Part shown: positions 35,759 to 44,611 of the stretch, in pieces
How positions within the stretch are numbered: the first letter of the stretch is position 1
Layout: each line of letters begins with the position of its first letter
Source of the DNA: Nitratireductor aquibiodomus NL21 = JCM 21793
Lineage (GTDB): Bacteria > Pseudomonadota > Alphaproteobacteria > Rhizobiales > Rhizobiaceae
Assembly: GCF_000615975.1 (NCBI RefSeq)
Contig: NZ_BAMP01000030.1
Coordinates: 1-44,628 of the forward strand
Reading direction: 5' to 3'
DNA: 44,628 bases
Notes under the pieces: model-generated
Databases searched by the model: none
What the model was told of the DNA's origin: nothing
Seen by the model: only the letters and a program-made list of their open reading frames with translations
Made by a program: the position numbers and the translations under genes

Positions 35759-36322
35759 TTATCCCTGCCGGGTGCGCCAATCTGCCTGTGACAGCCGGTA
35801 GAGTGCATGCGGTTTGAGATGCGGATGGCTGTCCGGGACGCCCGGGTGATTGAAATCGCCCGCCGGATCATGGCGCATGCCGATGCGGCGCATGACGGCG
35901 ATGGAGCGGTCGTTGTCGACCACAGCGAAGGAGACGATTTCATCGAGGCCAAGCGTTTCAAAGCCGTATGCGAGCCAGGCGCGGGCGGCTTCCGTCACAT
36001 ATCCCTTGCCCCAGAACTCCGGAGCCAGACGCCAGCCGATCTCAATTGTCCCTTTCGGCAGGTTGGAAAGGCCCGAAGGCCGATGCAGACCGACAAAGCC
36101 GATTGGCTCGCCGGTCTCCTTCAGCGCCGCTGCAGCGAAACCGAAGCCGTTTTGCGCGATGCCTTCACGGATGAAGTCCATCATCGCGTCCGCTTCTTCC
36201 CGATTGCGGCGAAACGGAAAGAACTCCATCACCGTTTCGTCGGAATTGACGCGATGAAAGAAAGGGCGATCTTCGTCGCGCCAGTCACGAAGTATCAGAC
36301 GTTCGGTCTCCAACGGTTTCAT
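35759..36322 (-). CDS. GNAT acetyltransferase, RimJ/RimL type
   Basis: This 187-residue acetyl-CoA-dependent N-acetyltransferase has the RimJ/L-like pattern: LETERLILRDWRDEDRPFFHRVN at the start, and EIGWRLAPEFWGKGYVTEAARAWLAYGFE with the acetyl-CoA loop. LDEIVSFAVVDNDRSIAVMRRIGMRHD forms the last strand-helix. Members of this group acetylate ribosomal protein N-termini, amino acids or small toxins, and the substrate here is open. The ATG overlaps the serB stop by 4 bases (ATGA), so it is translated from the serB transcript. Confidence 0.88.
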   Translation of the reverse strand: MKPLETERLILRDWRDEDRPFFHRVNSDETVMEFFPFRRNREEADAMMDFIREGIAQNGFGFAAAALKETGEPIGFVGLHRPSGLSNLPKGTIEIGWRLAPEFWGKGYVTEAARAWLAYGFETLGLDEIVSFAVVDNDRSIAVMRRIGMRHDPAGDFNHPGVPDSHPHLKPHALYRLSQADWRTRQG

Positions 36323-37206
36323 GTGACGAACTCCGTTTCGCGATAGCCCTGAAGGAAGAGAAGCGCCGTCAGATCGCCATGGTCGATGCGCACGCGTGCC
36401 TGAGCGGCGACGGCTGGCTTTGCATGAAGGGCCACGCCAAGCCCGGCCAACCCCAGCATGTCGAGGTCGTTTGCACCGTCGCCAACAGCCAGAACCTCTT
36501 GCCGTGTCAGGCTGTGCTCGTCGGCGAAACGGTCGAGTGCTTCCGCTTTGGCCGCGCGGCCCAGAATGGGTTTTGCGACCTTGCCGTTAAGCTTGTCTTC
36601 CTCGATGAGAAGCCGGTTTGCCTGCTGCGTGTGGAAGCCGAGCTTATCGCCGACGGGACCGGTGAACTGTTCAAACCCGCCTGAAACGAGCGCGGTGAAC
36701 GCGCCGGCTGCCTTCATGGTGGCAACAAGCGTCGGACCGCCAGAGGCAAGCGTGATGCGCTCCTCGATCACGCTGTCGATCACGTCGAGGGGAAGGCCCC
36801 TGAGCAGGGCAACGCGCTCTTCCAGAGCCGGTTCGAAGTCGATTTCGCCGTTCATGGCGCGGCTGGTGATCGCGGCAACGGCATCTTTCAGCCCGAGTTC
36901 GGCGGCCAGCTCATCAATGCATTCCTGGTCGATCATGGTGGAGTCCATGTCGGCAATCAGCATTTTTTTGCGCCGGCCTTCCGCTTCCTGCACCGCCACG
37001 TCCACGGGGGCGCCGGCAAGGGCTTCACGCAGGAGGGCTTCTGTTGCCGCGATCTCCAGTCCAGGCTTCAGGGCGATGTCACAGGCAAGGTTTTCCCCCA
37101 GCCAGTCGATCGCGCTTGCATCGAGCGCCTTCATGGCCATAGTCGCAACGTCCGGTGTGAGTACGCGCTTCGCCGGATGGGAGATGAGTGTGGCAACGAG
37201 GGACAT
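36319..37206 (-). CDS. serB: SerB, phosphoserine phosphatase
   Basis: SerB performs the last step of serine synthesis, hydrolysing O-phosphoserine. The HAD-type phosphatase domain starts at [22 protein letters not shown], where the DxD nucleophile lies in [26 protein letters not shown] provides the motif-II Ser, and [11 protein letters not shown] a motif-III Lys. [20 protein letters not shown] holds the metal-binding Asp pair. An N-terminal domain of about 80 residues is normal for alphaproteobacterial SerB. I start at ATG 37206 before [10 protein letters not shown] (295 residues); an open frame further upstream overlaps miaA and is not family-like. It is divergent from miaA, with only 30 bases between the starts, so the promoters must overlap. 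Confidence 0.93.
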   Translation of the reverse strand: MSLVATLISHPAKRVLTPDVATMAMKALDASAIDWLGENLACDIALKPGLEIAATEALLREALAGAPVDVAVQEAEGRRKKMLIADMDSTMIDQECIDELAAELGLKDAVAAITSRAMNGEIDFEPALEERVALLRGLPLDVIDSVIEERITLASGGPTLVATMKAAGAFTALVSGGFEQFTGPVGDKLGFHTQQANRLLIEEDKLNGKVAKPILGRAAKAEALDRFADEHSLTRQEVLAVGDGANDLDMLGLAGLGVALHAKPAVAAQARVRIDHGDLTALLFLQGYRETEFVT

Positions 37207-37236
37207 GAGTGCTTTCCGGAGTGTTGGGTGGCGGGC

Positions 37237-38172
37237 ATGCTGAATGATGCGATCCTGATAGCTGGGCCAACCGCCAGCGGCAAGTCCGCGCTGGCGCTGC
37301 GCCTGGCCATGGAAACGGGCGGGGTGATCGTCAATGCCGACTCCATGCAGGTTTACGATGTGCTTCGCGTCCTTTCGGCCCGACCGGGCGCGGACGATCT
37401 CGCCAAGGTTCCGCACCATCTTTACGGCCACGTGCCGCCTCCCGTCGCCTATTCGACCGGCGCCTGGCTGGAGGATGTGGCAGCGCTTGCAAAAAAGAGA
37501 AGTCTTTCAGGCCGTCGCCCGATTTTCGTTGGCGGCACGGGGCTTTATTTTCGTGCACTCCTCGATGGGATCGCGCCGACGCCACCAGTGCCCGAGGACG
37601 TGCGAAACCACTGGCGGCAGAGGCTTCTGGACGAAGGGCCGGAAGCGCTTCATCGCCTTCTTTCGGAACGCGATGCCGCCGCCGCAGAGGCAATAGGTGT
37701 CACGGACGGGCAGCGCATCACGCGGGCGCTGGAAGTTCATGATGCAACCGGCAGAGCGCTGAGCACGTGGCAGAATGAGACGACGGTGCCATTGGTCAAA
37801 AAAAGCGAATGCACCTGTATTGTGCTTGAACCCGAGCGCGCTTTTGTCACCGAACGCATAGAGCGCCGCTTCGACAGCATGGTCGAGGAGGGGGCGCTCG
37901 ACGAGGTGCGGTCTCTGCTCGCACTCGATCTTTCCGCTGCCCTGCCGGCGATGAAGGCGATCGGGGTCCCTGAACTGGCCGCATATCTGCGAAACGAGTG
38001 TTCTCTGGAAGATGCCATCATGCGGGCAAAGACGGCCACGCGGCGCTATTCCAAGCGGCAGGCAACCTGGTTTCGGCATCAGCTTGACGAGGACTGGCTA
38101 AGGCTTCCTATCGGGTCGCAAGCAGGATCAGCCGATGAACTTCTCAAGCTTATAAGAAACAATCTGGAATAG
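37237..38172 (+). CDS. miaA: MiaA, tRNA dimethylallyltransferase
   Basis: MiaA adds a dimethylallyl group to A37 of tRNAs that read codons beginning with U. The P-loop [20 protein letters not shown] is at the N-terminus, followed by [11 protein letters not shown] and [10 protein letters not shown]. Next come [20 protein letters not shown] and [17 protein letters not shown]. The C-terminal [17 protein letters not shown] is the tRNA-contact signature. ATG 37237 gives 311 residues and places the P-loop normally; the ATG at 37177 would add 20 residues overlapping serB. The divergent serB-miaA order followed by ilvI-ilvH is frequent in rhizobia; here two genes intervene. Confidence 0.94.
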   Translation: MLNDAILIAGPTASGKSALALRLAMETGGVIVNADSMQVYDVLRVLSARPGADDLAKVPHHLYGHVPPPVAYSTGAWLEDVAALAKKRSLSGRRPIFVGGTGLYFRALLDGIAPTPPVPEDVRNHWRQRLLDEGPEALHRLLSERDAAAAEAIGVTDGQRITRALEVHDATGRALSTWQNETTVPLVKKSECTCIVLEPERAFVTERIERRFDSMVEEGALDEVRSLLALDLSAALPAMKAIGVPELAAYLRNECSLEDAIMRAKTATRRYSKRQATWFRHQLDEDWLRLPIGSQAGSADELLKLIRNNLE

Positions 38173-38262
38173 TCCAAAGTCTGTCAGTTCTACCTGTGGA
38201 GATTAACCTTGCGTAAGTGAGACTGTGCGAGAACGGCGCAAAGGGTGTCGTTCGGGGCCAGC

Positions 38263-39045
38263 ATGCGTTTCCACAAAGCGGAGTCGGCGTTTTTTGTATT
38301 CATTTCGCTCGTTCTCGGAGCGGGGGGACTGCTTGCCTATGCCTATTGGCTGCTGCGCTCGGGTATCACCACTTTTCCTGTCCCTCAGGATCTCGGAAGT
38401 TTCATCCAGCTTCTGTTCATTACGGGTGTGCTGCTCGCCACGGCCACTATCTTCGGCATGTTCTTCATTTACCCGCTGATCCGCACCCAGGTGCAGGAGG
38501 AGGGGAAGCTGCGGGCGATGACGGAGACGTTGAGTGCACGATCCGAATCCCTCCAGCATGCCGCGCTAACCGACAGCCTCACGGGAATGCAGAACCGCCG
38601 TTTCTTCGATGATGCACTGCGTGAGTATCTGCAGGAATTCCGCCGCATCGAAAAGCCGGTCGGCCTGATGGTGCTCGATCTCGATCACTTCAAGCAGGTC
38701 AACGACACACATGGTCACGATGTGGGCGATGAGGTGCTTCGCGCGGTGGCGCGGTGCCTTAAGGACCTGACTCGCTATCACGATGTGGTGGCGCGCATGG
38801 GGGGCGAGGAATTTGCCATCGTTGCTCCAAACATGAACAATCAATCGCTGGTGAAGCTGGCTGAACGCATTCGCCGAGCGGTCGACGCGTTGACGATCGA
38901 GTCATCGAACGTGAACATCCGCGTCACCATCAGTGTCGGGCTGTCGATCTGGAACGGTCGCGAATCGGCTGAAGAGTTCTATCGCCGTGCCGACAAGATG
39001 CTCTACGAGGCCAAACGTCTGGGACGCAACCGCGTCTGCGCCTGA
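38263..39045 (+). CDS. Membrane-bound diguanylate cyclase (GGDEF)
   Basis: This protein makes cyclic di-GMP from two GTP. Two membrane helices (about residues 9-31 and 46-70) frame a short periplasmic loop and no other sensor domain. A short linker helix leads to the GGDEF domain: LTDSLTGMQNRRFFDDALREYL, MVLDLDHFKQVNDTHGHDVGDEVL, and the active-site loop ARMGGEEFAIV. An inhibitory I-site, RYHD, lies five residues before GGEEF, so product inhibition is expected. No EAL domain. ATG 38263 has GGGG 6 bases upstream; a GTG at 38245 is an alternative start. Signal sensed is unknown. Confidence 0.9.
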   Translation: MRFHKAESAFFVFISLVLGAGGLLAYAYWLLRSGITTFPVPQDLGSFIQLLFITGVLLATATIFGMFFIYPLIRTQVQEEGKLRAMTETLSARSESLQHAALTDSLTGMQNRRFFDDALREYLQEFRRIEKPVGLMVLDLDHFKQVNDTHGHDVGDEVLRAVARCLKDLTRYHDVVARMGGEEFAIVAPNMNNQSLVKLAERIRRAVDALTIESSNVNIRVTISVGLSIWNGRESAEEFYRRADKMLYEAKRLGRNRVCA

Positions 39046-39191
39046 CCGGCAACCGCTCTTTTCTTCAACGGGTTTCGGGGTGCCAGTTTCACGTGGCCTG
39101 CGCCTGCGTGCGCCTATGCCAACCGTAGCGATATGAGCTCACAGATATGAGCTCTCTGGCCGGCGTTCGGAATGGAGAGGGGGGGCGCCCG

Positions 39192-41078
39192 TCAGCGGGT
39201 TCCGAATTTGCCCCGCGGTTGGGGTGTCACGCCTGTATAGCGGCTGCTGCCGGGAGCCTCATGGGACACAGGTGCGGAAGGGGCCGGTCGCAAATGCGTC
39301 GTGGTTTCGGACGGCTCCGGGGCATACCCCCGGTCGCCAGCCTGCATCCCGGCGGGAACAGGAGCGCCGATGTTGGGCGCTGTCTCCACCTGTGTGCGCA
39401 TCGAGCGTCCGGTATCGCGCAGGCGACTGACGATTGAGGCCAGGTCCACCGCCCGGTCGATTTCCTCGGGGTTCGAGACCTTCTGCTTTTCGGTGTCCCG
39501 GACGCCCGGCAGAGCGTGAGGCGGCAGGGCTTCGAACTTCATGCGCATGGTGGTCGCCACACCTTCGCCAAATGCAATGGCCTCGCGCCGGCCCATGGCA
39601 GACAGGAAGGAGAGCATGGAGGCGGACGAATCCGCAATTGCCGAGCGGATGATCGCCTGGTCCTGATCGTTGGCAAGCCGCATGGCGAACACCGTCGAGC
39701 ACTGTGAGAGCACCGTCGGGTCAAGCTCGCCGGGGCGCTGGGTTATCACACCGAGATAGCAGCCATATTTACGACCCTCCTTGGCGATGCGCGCCAGCGC
39801 ATGCCGGGTGGGCGCAAAGCCGAGCCGTGGGTCGGCCGGCATGTAGCGGTGAGCCTCTTCGCAGACGACCAGAAGATTGAGCTTGCCCTCGCTCCATAGA
39901 GCAAGGTCAAAGGCGAGACGTGCCATGACCGAACAAACGGAGTTTACCACCTCCGGCGGCATGCCGGCCATCTCGAAACAGGTCACCGTCTTGCCATGGC
40001 TGGGAACACGGAAGAGCCTGCCGATCGTTTCGTGGATCGTATCCTCGATGACCCGCGCCGCAAACATGAAGCGGTAGCGGGGATCGCTGATGGCCGCTTC
40101 GATGCGCACCTTGAGGCTGCGGTAGAGCGGTCGCTCCACCTTGTTTTCGAGCAGGCCGATCCGTTCGTCAATCTCCTTGAGGACGTCGGCCATCCTATAG
40201 GGAACAGGTGTATCGGCTGTCAGGCCACCGCCATCATTGTTGCGTCGCAGAGCAGCCGCGCTGCCCGGGTTGCGGTAGTGATGCTTTGCATTGGGAATGA
40301 GGTCGCGGAGAAGTTCCACCTCTTCGGCGACGGGTTCGCGGCCCCGGAACAGAACCTCGACCAATTCTTCGAGGCGAAACAGCCAGAACGGAAGGTCAAG
40401 CGTGTTCGTGTCGACCCGAACGGCGTGTTCGGGCAGGGCAGACGCAAATTCGTTGTGCGGATCGAGGATCAGCACGCGCAGATCAGGCCGGGAGGCAATG
40501 GTCTTGCGCAGCAGAAGCGAGACGGCGGAGGATTTGCCAACGCCCGTTGTGCCAACCACCGCGAAGTGGCGGTTGAGCGTGTCGTCAACGGCGATGCAGG
40601 CGTCAATGGCTTCATCCTGCGACAGCTTGCCAATGACCGCCTGCTGGCGCCCGGCAAGATCGTAGACCGCCTGCAGGTCGCGTGAGCGGATGCGATGGGC
40701 GGGCGCGCCAATATGCGGGTATTCGGTGATGCCCCGATCGAAAACCGGTTCGGCGCCGCGGTCGCGGACTTCGCCGACCAGTTCGACGGAGATTGCTATG
40801 GGGTTGGCCTCGCCGTCGCGCCAGCGGTGTTGGGGTCGTTCGACGGCATAGACGAGGCCGACGGTGCGGGTCGCGCCCATGTTGATGGAAATCATCTTGC
40901 CGACGGTCCAGTGGTTTGACTGGCCGGGCTCGTCGATCTCGGTATCGGCGGCAATGGTGGCGCGGGCGCCATCGCAGTGAACCACATGGCCGAGCAGGCG
41001 CCTGCGCGGCTGATCGGCTGCGCGTCGTTCCTGCGACGTGGTTTCACCCTGCGTTGTTCCACCTTCCACAAACATCAT
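39192..41078 (-). CDS. HerA-like ATPase (DUF87 family)
   Basis: This 628-residue FtsK/HerA-superfamily ATPase begins with a HAS-barrel-like N-terminal region (GHVVHCDGARATIAADTEI). The ATPase core has Walker A HFAVVGTTGVGKSSAVSLLL, LILDPHNEFASAL, Walker B NLLVVCEEAHRYMP, a sensor region ITQRPGELDPTVLSQCSTVFAMRLAN and a possible arginine finger nearby. A long Pro-rich disordered tail follows. HerA-type motors translocate DNA, often with the nuclease NurA in archaea; no nuclease gene is adjacent here. From memory, close relatives are widespread single genes in Rhizobiales, so it may not be part of a defence island. It faces the diguanylate cyclase gene convergently. Confidence 0.88.
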   Translation of the reverse strand: MMFVEGGTTQGETTSQERRAADQPRRRLLGHVVHCDGARATIAADTEIDEPGQSNHWTVGKMISINMGATRTVGLVYAVERPQHRWRDGEANPIAISVELVGEVRDRGAEPVFDRGITEYPHIGAPAHRIRSRDLQAVYDLAGRQQAVIGKLSQDEAIDACIAVDDTLNRHFAVVGTTGVGKSSAVSLLLRKTIASRPDLRVLILDPHNEFASALPEHAVRVDTNTLDLPFWLFRLEELVEVLFRGREPVAEEVELLRDLIPNAKHHYRNPGSAAALRRNNDGGGLTADTPVPYRMADVLKEIDERIGLLENKVERPLYRSLKVRIEAAISDPRYRFMFAARVIEDTIHETIGRLFRVPSHGKTVTCFEMAGMPPEVVNSVCSVMARLAFDLALWSEGKLNLLVVCEEAHRYMPADPRLGFAPTRHALARIAKEGRKYGCYLGVITQRPGELDPTVLSQCSTVFAMRLANDQDQAIIRSAIADSSASMLSFLSAMGRREAIAFGEGVATTMRMKFEALPPHALPGVRDTEKQKVSNPEEIDRAVDLASIVSRLRDTGRSMRTQVETAPNIGAPVPAGMQAGDRGYAPEPSETTTHLRPAPSAPVSHEAPGSSRYTGVTPQPRGKFGTR

Positions 41079-41190
41079 GCCACCCCGTTATCCCTAATCC
41101 CCAACCATAGCCGTACAAGGTTAAGACCCTGTGTTTGCGGATGGTTGAGGCGGGGTAAACAGGACCGTTCAACTGGTCTGCTCAAGCCGG

Positions 41191-41219
41191 TTGACGGGGC
41201 GGCCAAGCAACCTTATTGT
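41191..41219 (+). promoter_or_regulatory. Promoter of the ilv leader and ilvI-ilvH
   Basis: TTGACG (41191-41196), a 17-base spacer and TATTGT (41214-41219) form the best sigma70 promoter I see in the window. Transcription should start about 41225-41228, at or right next to the ATG of the leader peptide. Confidence 0.7.
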
Positions 41220-41227
41220 GCGCAGCC

Positions 41228-41281
41228 ATGATGACAGGAAACATTCTTATCGTAGGAAGGCGCATGGGCAAGGCGGCGTAG
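41228..41281 (+). CDS. Ilv attenuator leader peptide, 17 aa, probably leaderless
   Basis: The peptide is [17 protein letters not shown], ending in TAG. Codons 6-9 are Ile-Leu-Ile-Val, exactly the amino acids made through the downstream acetolactate synthase, as expected for an attenuation control codon run. No Shine-Dalgarno exists, and the promoter places the transcript 5' end at about this ATG (or the next one at 41231), so it is probably translated leaderless. The stop codon lies inside the RNA pairing region that precedes the terminator at 41314-41336. Function is inferred from codon content and layout. Confidence 0.72.
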   Translation: MMTGNILIVGRRMGKAA

Positions 41282-41336
41282 CCGTCTGGCGAAAGCTCCC
41301 ATGCGCGAAACACAGGCTCCTTCGGGGGCCTTTTTT
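41260..41336 (+). promoter_or_regulatory. Transcription attenuator of ilvI-ilvH (pause stem plus terminator)
   Basis: A 9-bp stem (GCGCATGGG 41260-41268 with CCCATGCGC 41298-41306) encloses a 6-bp inner hairpin (41272-41277 / 41281-41286). Next is a terminator: AGGCTCC (41314-41320), a UUCG loop and GGGGCCT (41325-41331), then T-run to 41336. AGCTCCC at 41294-41300 can pair with GGGGGC of the terminator's right arm. A ribosome stalled on the Ile/Leu/Ile/Val codons would cover the first arm of the pause stem, freeing that segment to disrupt the terminator. ilvI starts about 90 bases further on. Confidence 0.7.
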
Positions 41337-41427
41337 ATTGGCCCGGTGTTTCCTTGGGGGCAGCGGGCGGCTAAACCAACTTCGCCGGTTGACAGAATGG
41401 GCCGGCAGACAGAACGGAAAGACCAAG

Positions 41428-43228
41428 ATGAACAAGGCAGTGTCGGAGCCAGCAGCGGATGCATCCGCCCATCACGAGATGACGGGGGCTGAAATCGTCG
41501 TGCAGGCGCTCAGGGATAACGGGGTCGAGAATATTTTCGGGTATCCGGGCGGCGCGGTGCTTCCCATCTATGATGAGCTCTTCCAGCAGGAAGAGGTCCG
41601 GCACATTCTCGTGCGTCATGAGCAGGGGGCAGGTCACGCGGCTGAAGGCTATGCGCGCGCCACCGGCAAGGCCGGCGTCATGCTGGTGACCTCGGGGCCG
41701 GGCGCCACCAATGCTGTGACGCCGCTGCAGGACGCCTGATGGATTCCATTCCGCTTGTCTGCATCAGCGGCCAGGTGCCGACCGCTCTGATCGGTTCCGA
41801 TGCTTTCCAGGAGTGCGACACGGTCGGCATCACCCGCCCGTGCACCAAGCACAACTGGCTGGTGAAGGACGTGAACCAGCTTGCGGCGATCATCCACGAG
41901 GCCTTTCATGTGGCGACCACGGGGCGTCCCGGTCCTGTCGTTGTGGACATTCCCAAGGACATCCAGTTCGCCAAGGGGACATACACGCCGCCGCAGACGG
42001 CGCCACGCACCAGCTATAGCCCGCAGGAGCAGGGCGACATCAACCAGATCAAGGCGGCGATCGAACTGATGGCACATGCCAAAAAGCCGGTGATCTATTC
42101 GGGTGGCGGCGTGATCAATGCCGGCCCCGAGGCGAGCCATCTCCTGCGCGAACTGGTGGAACTGACCGGCTTTCCGATCACCTCGACGCTGATGGGGCTG
42201 GGTGCCTATCCGGCTTCCGGCGACAACTGGCTCGGGATGCTGGGCATGCACGGCACCTATGAACCAATATGGCGATGCATGATTGCGACGTGATGCTGTG
42301 TATCGGCGCGCGTTTCGACGACCGCATCACCGGACGCCTCGACGCTTTCTCTCCCAACTCACGCAAGATTCACATCGACATCGACCCGTCCTCAATCAAC
42401 AAGAATGTCCGCGTCGACGTGCCGATCATCGGTGACGCCGGCCGGATTCTCGAGGATCTCGTGCGCCTGTGGCGTGCGACGGCCAAGGCCGACAAGGCCG
42501 CGCTCAAGCCATGGTGGACGCAGATCGATATCTGGCGGGCACGCGATTCTCTGGCCTACAGGCCGAACGAGGATGTGATCATGCCGCAATACGCGATCCA
42601 GCGGCTCTACGAACTGACCAGGGATCGGGACGTCTATGTCACGACCGAAGTCGGTCAGCACCAGATGTGGGCCGCCCAACATTTCGGCTTCGAAGCGCCC
42701 AATCACTGGATGACGTCGGGTGGCCTGGGCACGATGGGGTATGGTCTCCCGGCGGCGCTGGGCGTTCAGATCGCGCATCCCGATGCGCTGGTGATCGATA
42801 TTGCCGGCGATGCCTCGGTGCAGATGACCATTCAGGAGATGAGTGCGGCGGTCCAGCACAACGCGCCGATCAAGATCTTCATCCTGAACAATCAGTATAT
42901 GGGTATGGTGCGTCAGTGGCAGCAGCTTCTGCACGGCAACCGCCTGTCGCACTCCTATACCGAGGCGATGCCCGATTTCGTCAAGCTGGCTGAGGCCTAT
43001 GGCTGCCACGGCATCATGTGCGACAAGCCGGCGGCGCTGGACGATGCCATCCGCGAGATGATCGAGGTGAACAAGCCGGTGATCTTCGACTGCCGCGTTG
43101 CGGCACTCGCCAACTGCTTCCCGATGATCCCGTCCGGCAAGGCGCACAACGAGATGCTGCTTCCCGACGAGGCCAGCGACGAGGCGGTCGCCAACGCGAT
43201 CGACGAAAAGGGCCGGCAACTGGTCTGA
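41428..43228 (+). CDS. ilvI: IlvI/IlvB, acetolactate synthase large subunit (frame broken twice as read)
   Basis: This catalytic subunit performs the first common step of valine, leucine and isoleucine synthesis, joining pyruvate with pyruvate or 2-oxobutyrate using thiamine diphosphate. N-terminal part: [17 protein letters not shown] and [20 protein letters not shown] (activating Glu). Middle: [31 protein letters not shown]-terminal TPP motif: [23 protein letters not shown] then [13 protein letters not shown]. Breaks occur at 41735-41736 (GCCTGATG read for GCCCTGATG, joining [12 protein letters not shown]) and at 42262-42265 (one base missing between HGTYE and NMAMHDCD). Restored length 600 residues is normal. 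As this is a core biosynthetic gene, sequencing deletions are the likely cause. Confidence 0.93.
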
Positions 43229-43311
43229 CGGGGCCGGAGCGCCTTGTCAGGTCGGCAAGGTGCTTTGTTTTCAGTCAGTTACAAGATGGTTTTGCAAAAG
43301 AGATTCATGCA

Positions 43312-43884
43312 ATGAACGCGCAGCTACAACCCACCGGCTCTGCCTATTTCATTACCAAGGAGACCGAAGCCGCCGAAACGCACACGCTGGCGGTTCTGGT
43401 AGACAACGAACCGGGCGTTCTTGCCCGCGTCATCGGCCTGTTTTCCGGCCGGGGCTACAACATCGACAGCCTGACCGTTTCGGAGACGGAGCACGAGCGG
43501 CATCTCTCGCGCATCACCATCGTGACGCGCGGTACGGGCCACGTTCTCGAACAGATCAAGCATCAGCTTGAGCGTATCGTGCCCGTTCACCGGGTGATCG
43601 ATCTTTCAGTCGTCGCCGACGAGCGTGGCCATGATCGCCCGATGGAACGCGAACTCGCGCTGGTGAAGGTGAGGGGACAGGGCGACGACCGCGTAGAGGC
43701 GCTCCGTCTGGCCGATGCTTTCCGCGCGCAGGTGATCGACGCCAATACGGAGCACTTCATTTTCGAGATCACGGGGCGCGTTTCCAAGATCGAGCAGTTC
43801 ATCGCCATCATGAAGCCGCTTGGCCTTGTCGAGGTCTGCCGTACCGGCGTTGCAGCGATGAACCGCGGGCCGGAGGGCATGTAG
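43312..43884 (+). CDS. ilvH: IlvH/IlvN, acetolactate synthase regulatory subunit
   Basis: This 190-residue regulatory partner of the large subunit has an N-terminal ACT domain: THTLAVLVDNEPGVLARVIGLFSGRGYNIDSLTV, the valine feedback site. RELALVKVRGQGDDRVEAL opens the C-terminal domain, and FEITGRVSKIEQFIAIMKPLGLVEVCRTGVAAM closes it. It activates the catalytic subunit and confers feedback inhibition. The gene starts 83 bases after ilvI and is expected to share its attenuated transcript. No strong terminator is seen after it. Confidence 0.95.
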   Translation: MNAQLQPTGSAYFITKETEAAETHTLAVLVDNEPGVLARVIGLFSGRGYNIDSLTVSETEHERHLSRITIVTRGTGHVLEQIKHQLERIVPVHRVIDLSVVADERGHDRPMERELALVKVRGQGDDRVEALRLADAFRAQVIDANTEHFIFEITGRVSKIEQFIAIMKPLGLVEVCRTGVAAMNRGPEGM

Positions 43885-44014
43885 AGGCCTCCCGGCAGCG
43901 GAAGGGACAATTTTTCGGCGTAGGGTGACAAGTTTCAAATGGCCTGCGCCGGAAACCGGGTCAATAATACTGACATTCAAACCCTCTGTCGGATTCCTGC
44001 CTGGGAGCAAACGG

Positions 44015-44611
44015 ATGTCGCCCGACGTCTTCCTTGCCTTGCTGATTTTTTCTTTCGTTTCCTCGGTCACGCCGGGGCCCAACAATTTCATGCTGCTGGC
44101 TTCCGGCGTAAATTTCGGCTTTCGGCGCACCATTCCGCACATGTTTGGAATTGCAGGGGGATTTGCCTCGCTGCTTCTGGCTGTTGGCTTCGGCCTCGGC
44201 GCGGTGCTTACGGCCATGCCGGCTCTTCATGTGGTGCTGAAAGTCGCCGGGGGGGCTTACCTGCTCTATCTTGCGTGGCGCATCGCCATGTCGCGGGCCC
44301 TCAGTCAGGGGGGCGACAGCAAGTCCCAGCCGATGACGTTTCTGGAAGCTGCCGCCTTTCAGTGGGTCAACCCGAAGGCCTGGGTTATGGCGTTGACCGC
44401 GATGGCGGTCTACACGGATCCGGCTGCACCATTTCTCACGGTTCTTCTGGTGGCGCTCGCCTTTGTCGTCGTCAATTTTCCAAGCGTTTCCGTCTGGGCC
44501 GGCTTTGGGGTCGCGCTGCGCGGTTTTCTGGCCGATCCCGTCCGCCTCAAATGGTTCAACATCGCCATGGGTGTGGCACTGGCCGCAACGCTTTGGCCAA
44601 TGCTGCGCTAG
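44015..44611 (+). CDS. LysE/RhtB-family amino acid exporter
   Basis: This 198-residue inner-membrane protein has about six hydrophobic helices and the family signature near the N-terminus: SFVSSVTPGPNNFMLLASGVNFGFRR. AGGAYLLYLAWRIAMSRAL and AAAFQWVNPKAWVMALTAM follow, both typical of LysE-type exporters (RhtB/EamB side). These pumps export amino acids or derivatives; the substrate here is not assignable. ATG 44015 has GGGAG 7 bases upstream; an earlier start at 43925 would add unrelated residues. It lies 130 bases after ilvH in the same direction, possibly independent. The window ends 17 bases after its stop. Confidence 0.9.
   Translation: MSPDVFLALLIFSFVSSVTPGPNNFMLLASGVNFGFRRTIPHMFGIAGGFASLLLAVGFGLGAVLTAMPALHVVLKVAGGAYLLYLAWRIAMSRALSQGGDSKSQPMTFLEAAAFQWVNPKAWVMALTAMAVYTDPAAPFLTVLLVALAFVVVNFPSVSVWAGFGVALRGFLADPVRLKWFNIAMGVALAATLWPMLR

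Noticed and set aside
41191..41260. A longer alternative leader frame reading ...NLIVRS... upstream of ilvI (start at 41191)
   Set aside because: Its start lies on the -35 box of the proposed promoter, so it would not be on the transcript, and the frame has no stop before ilvI. The NILIV peptide at 41228 fits position and stop codon better.
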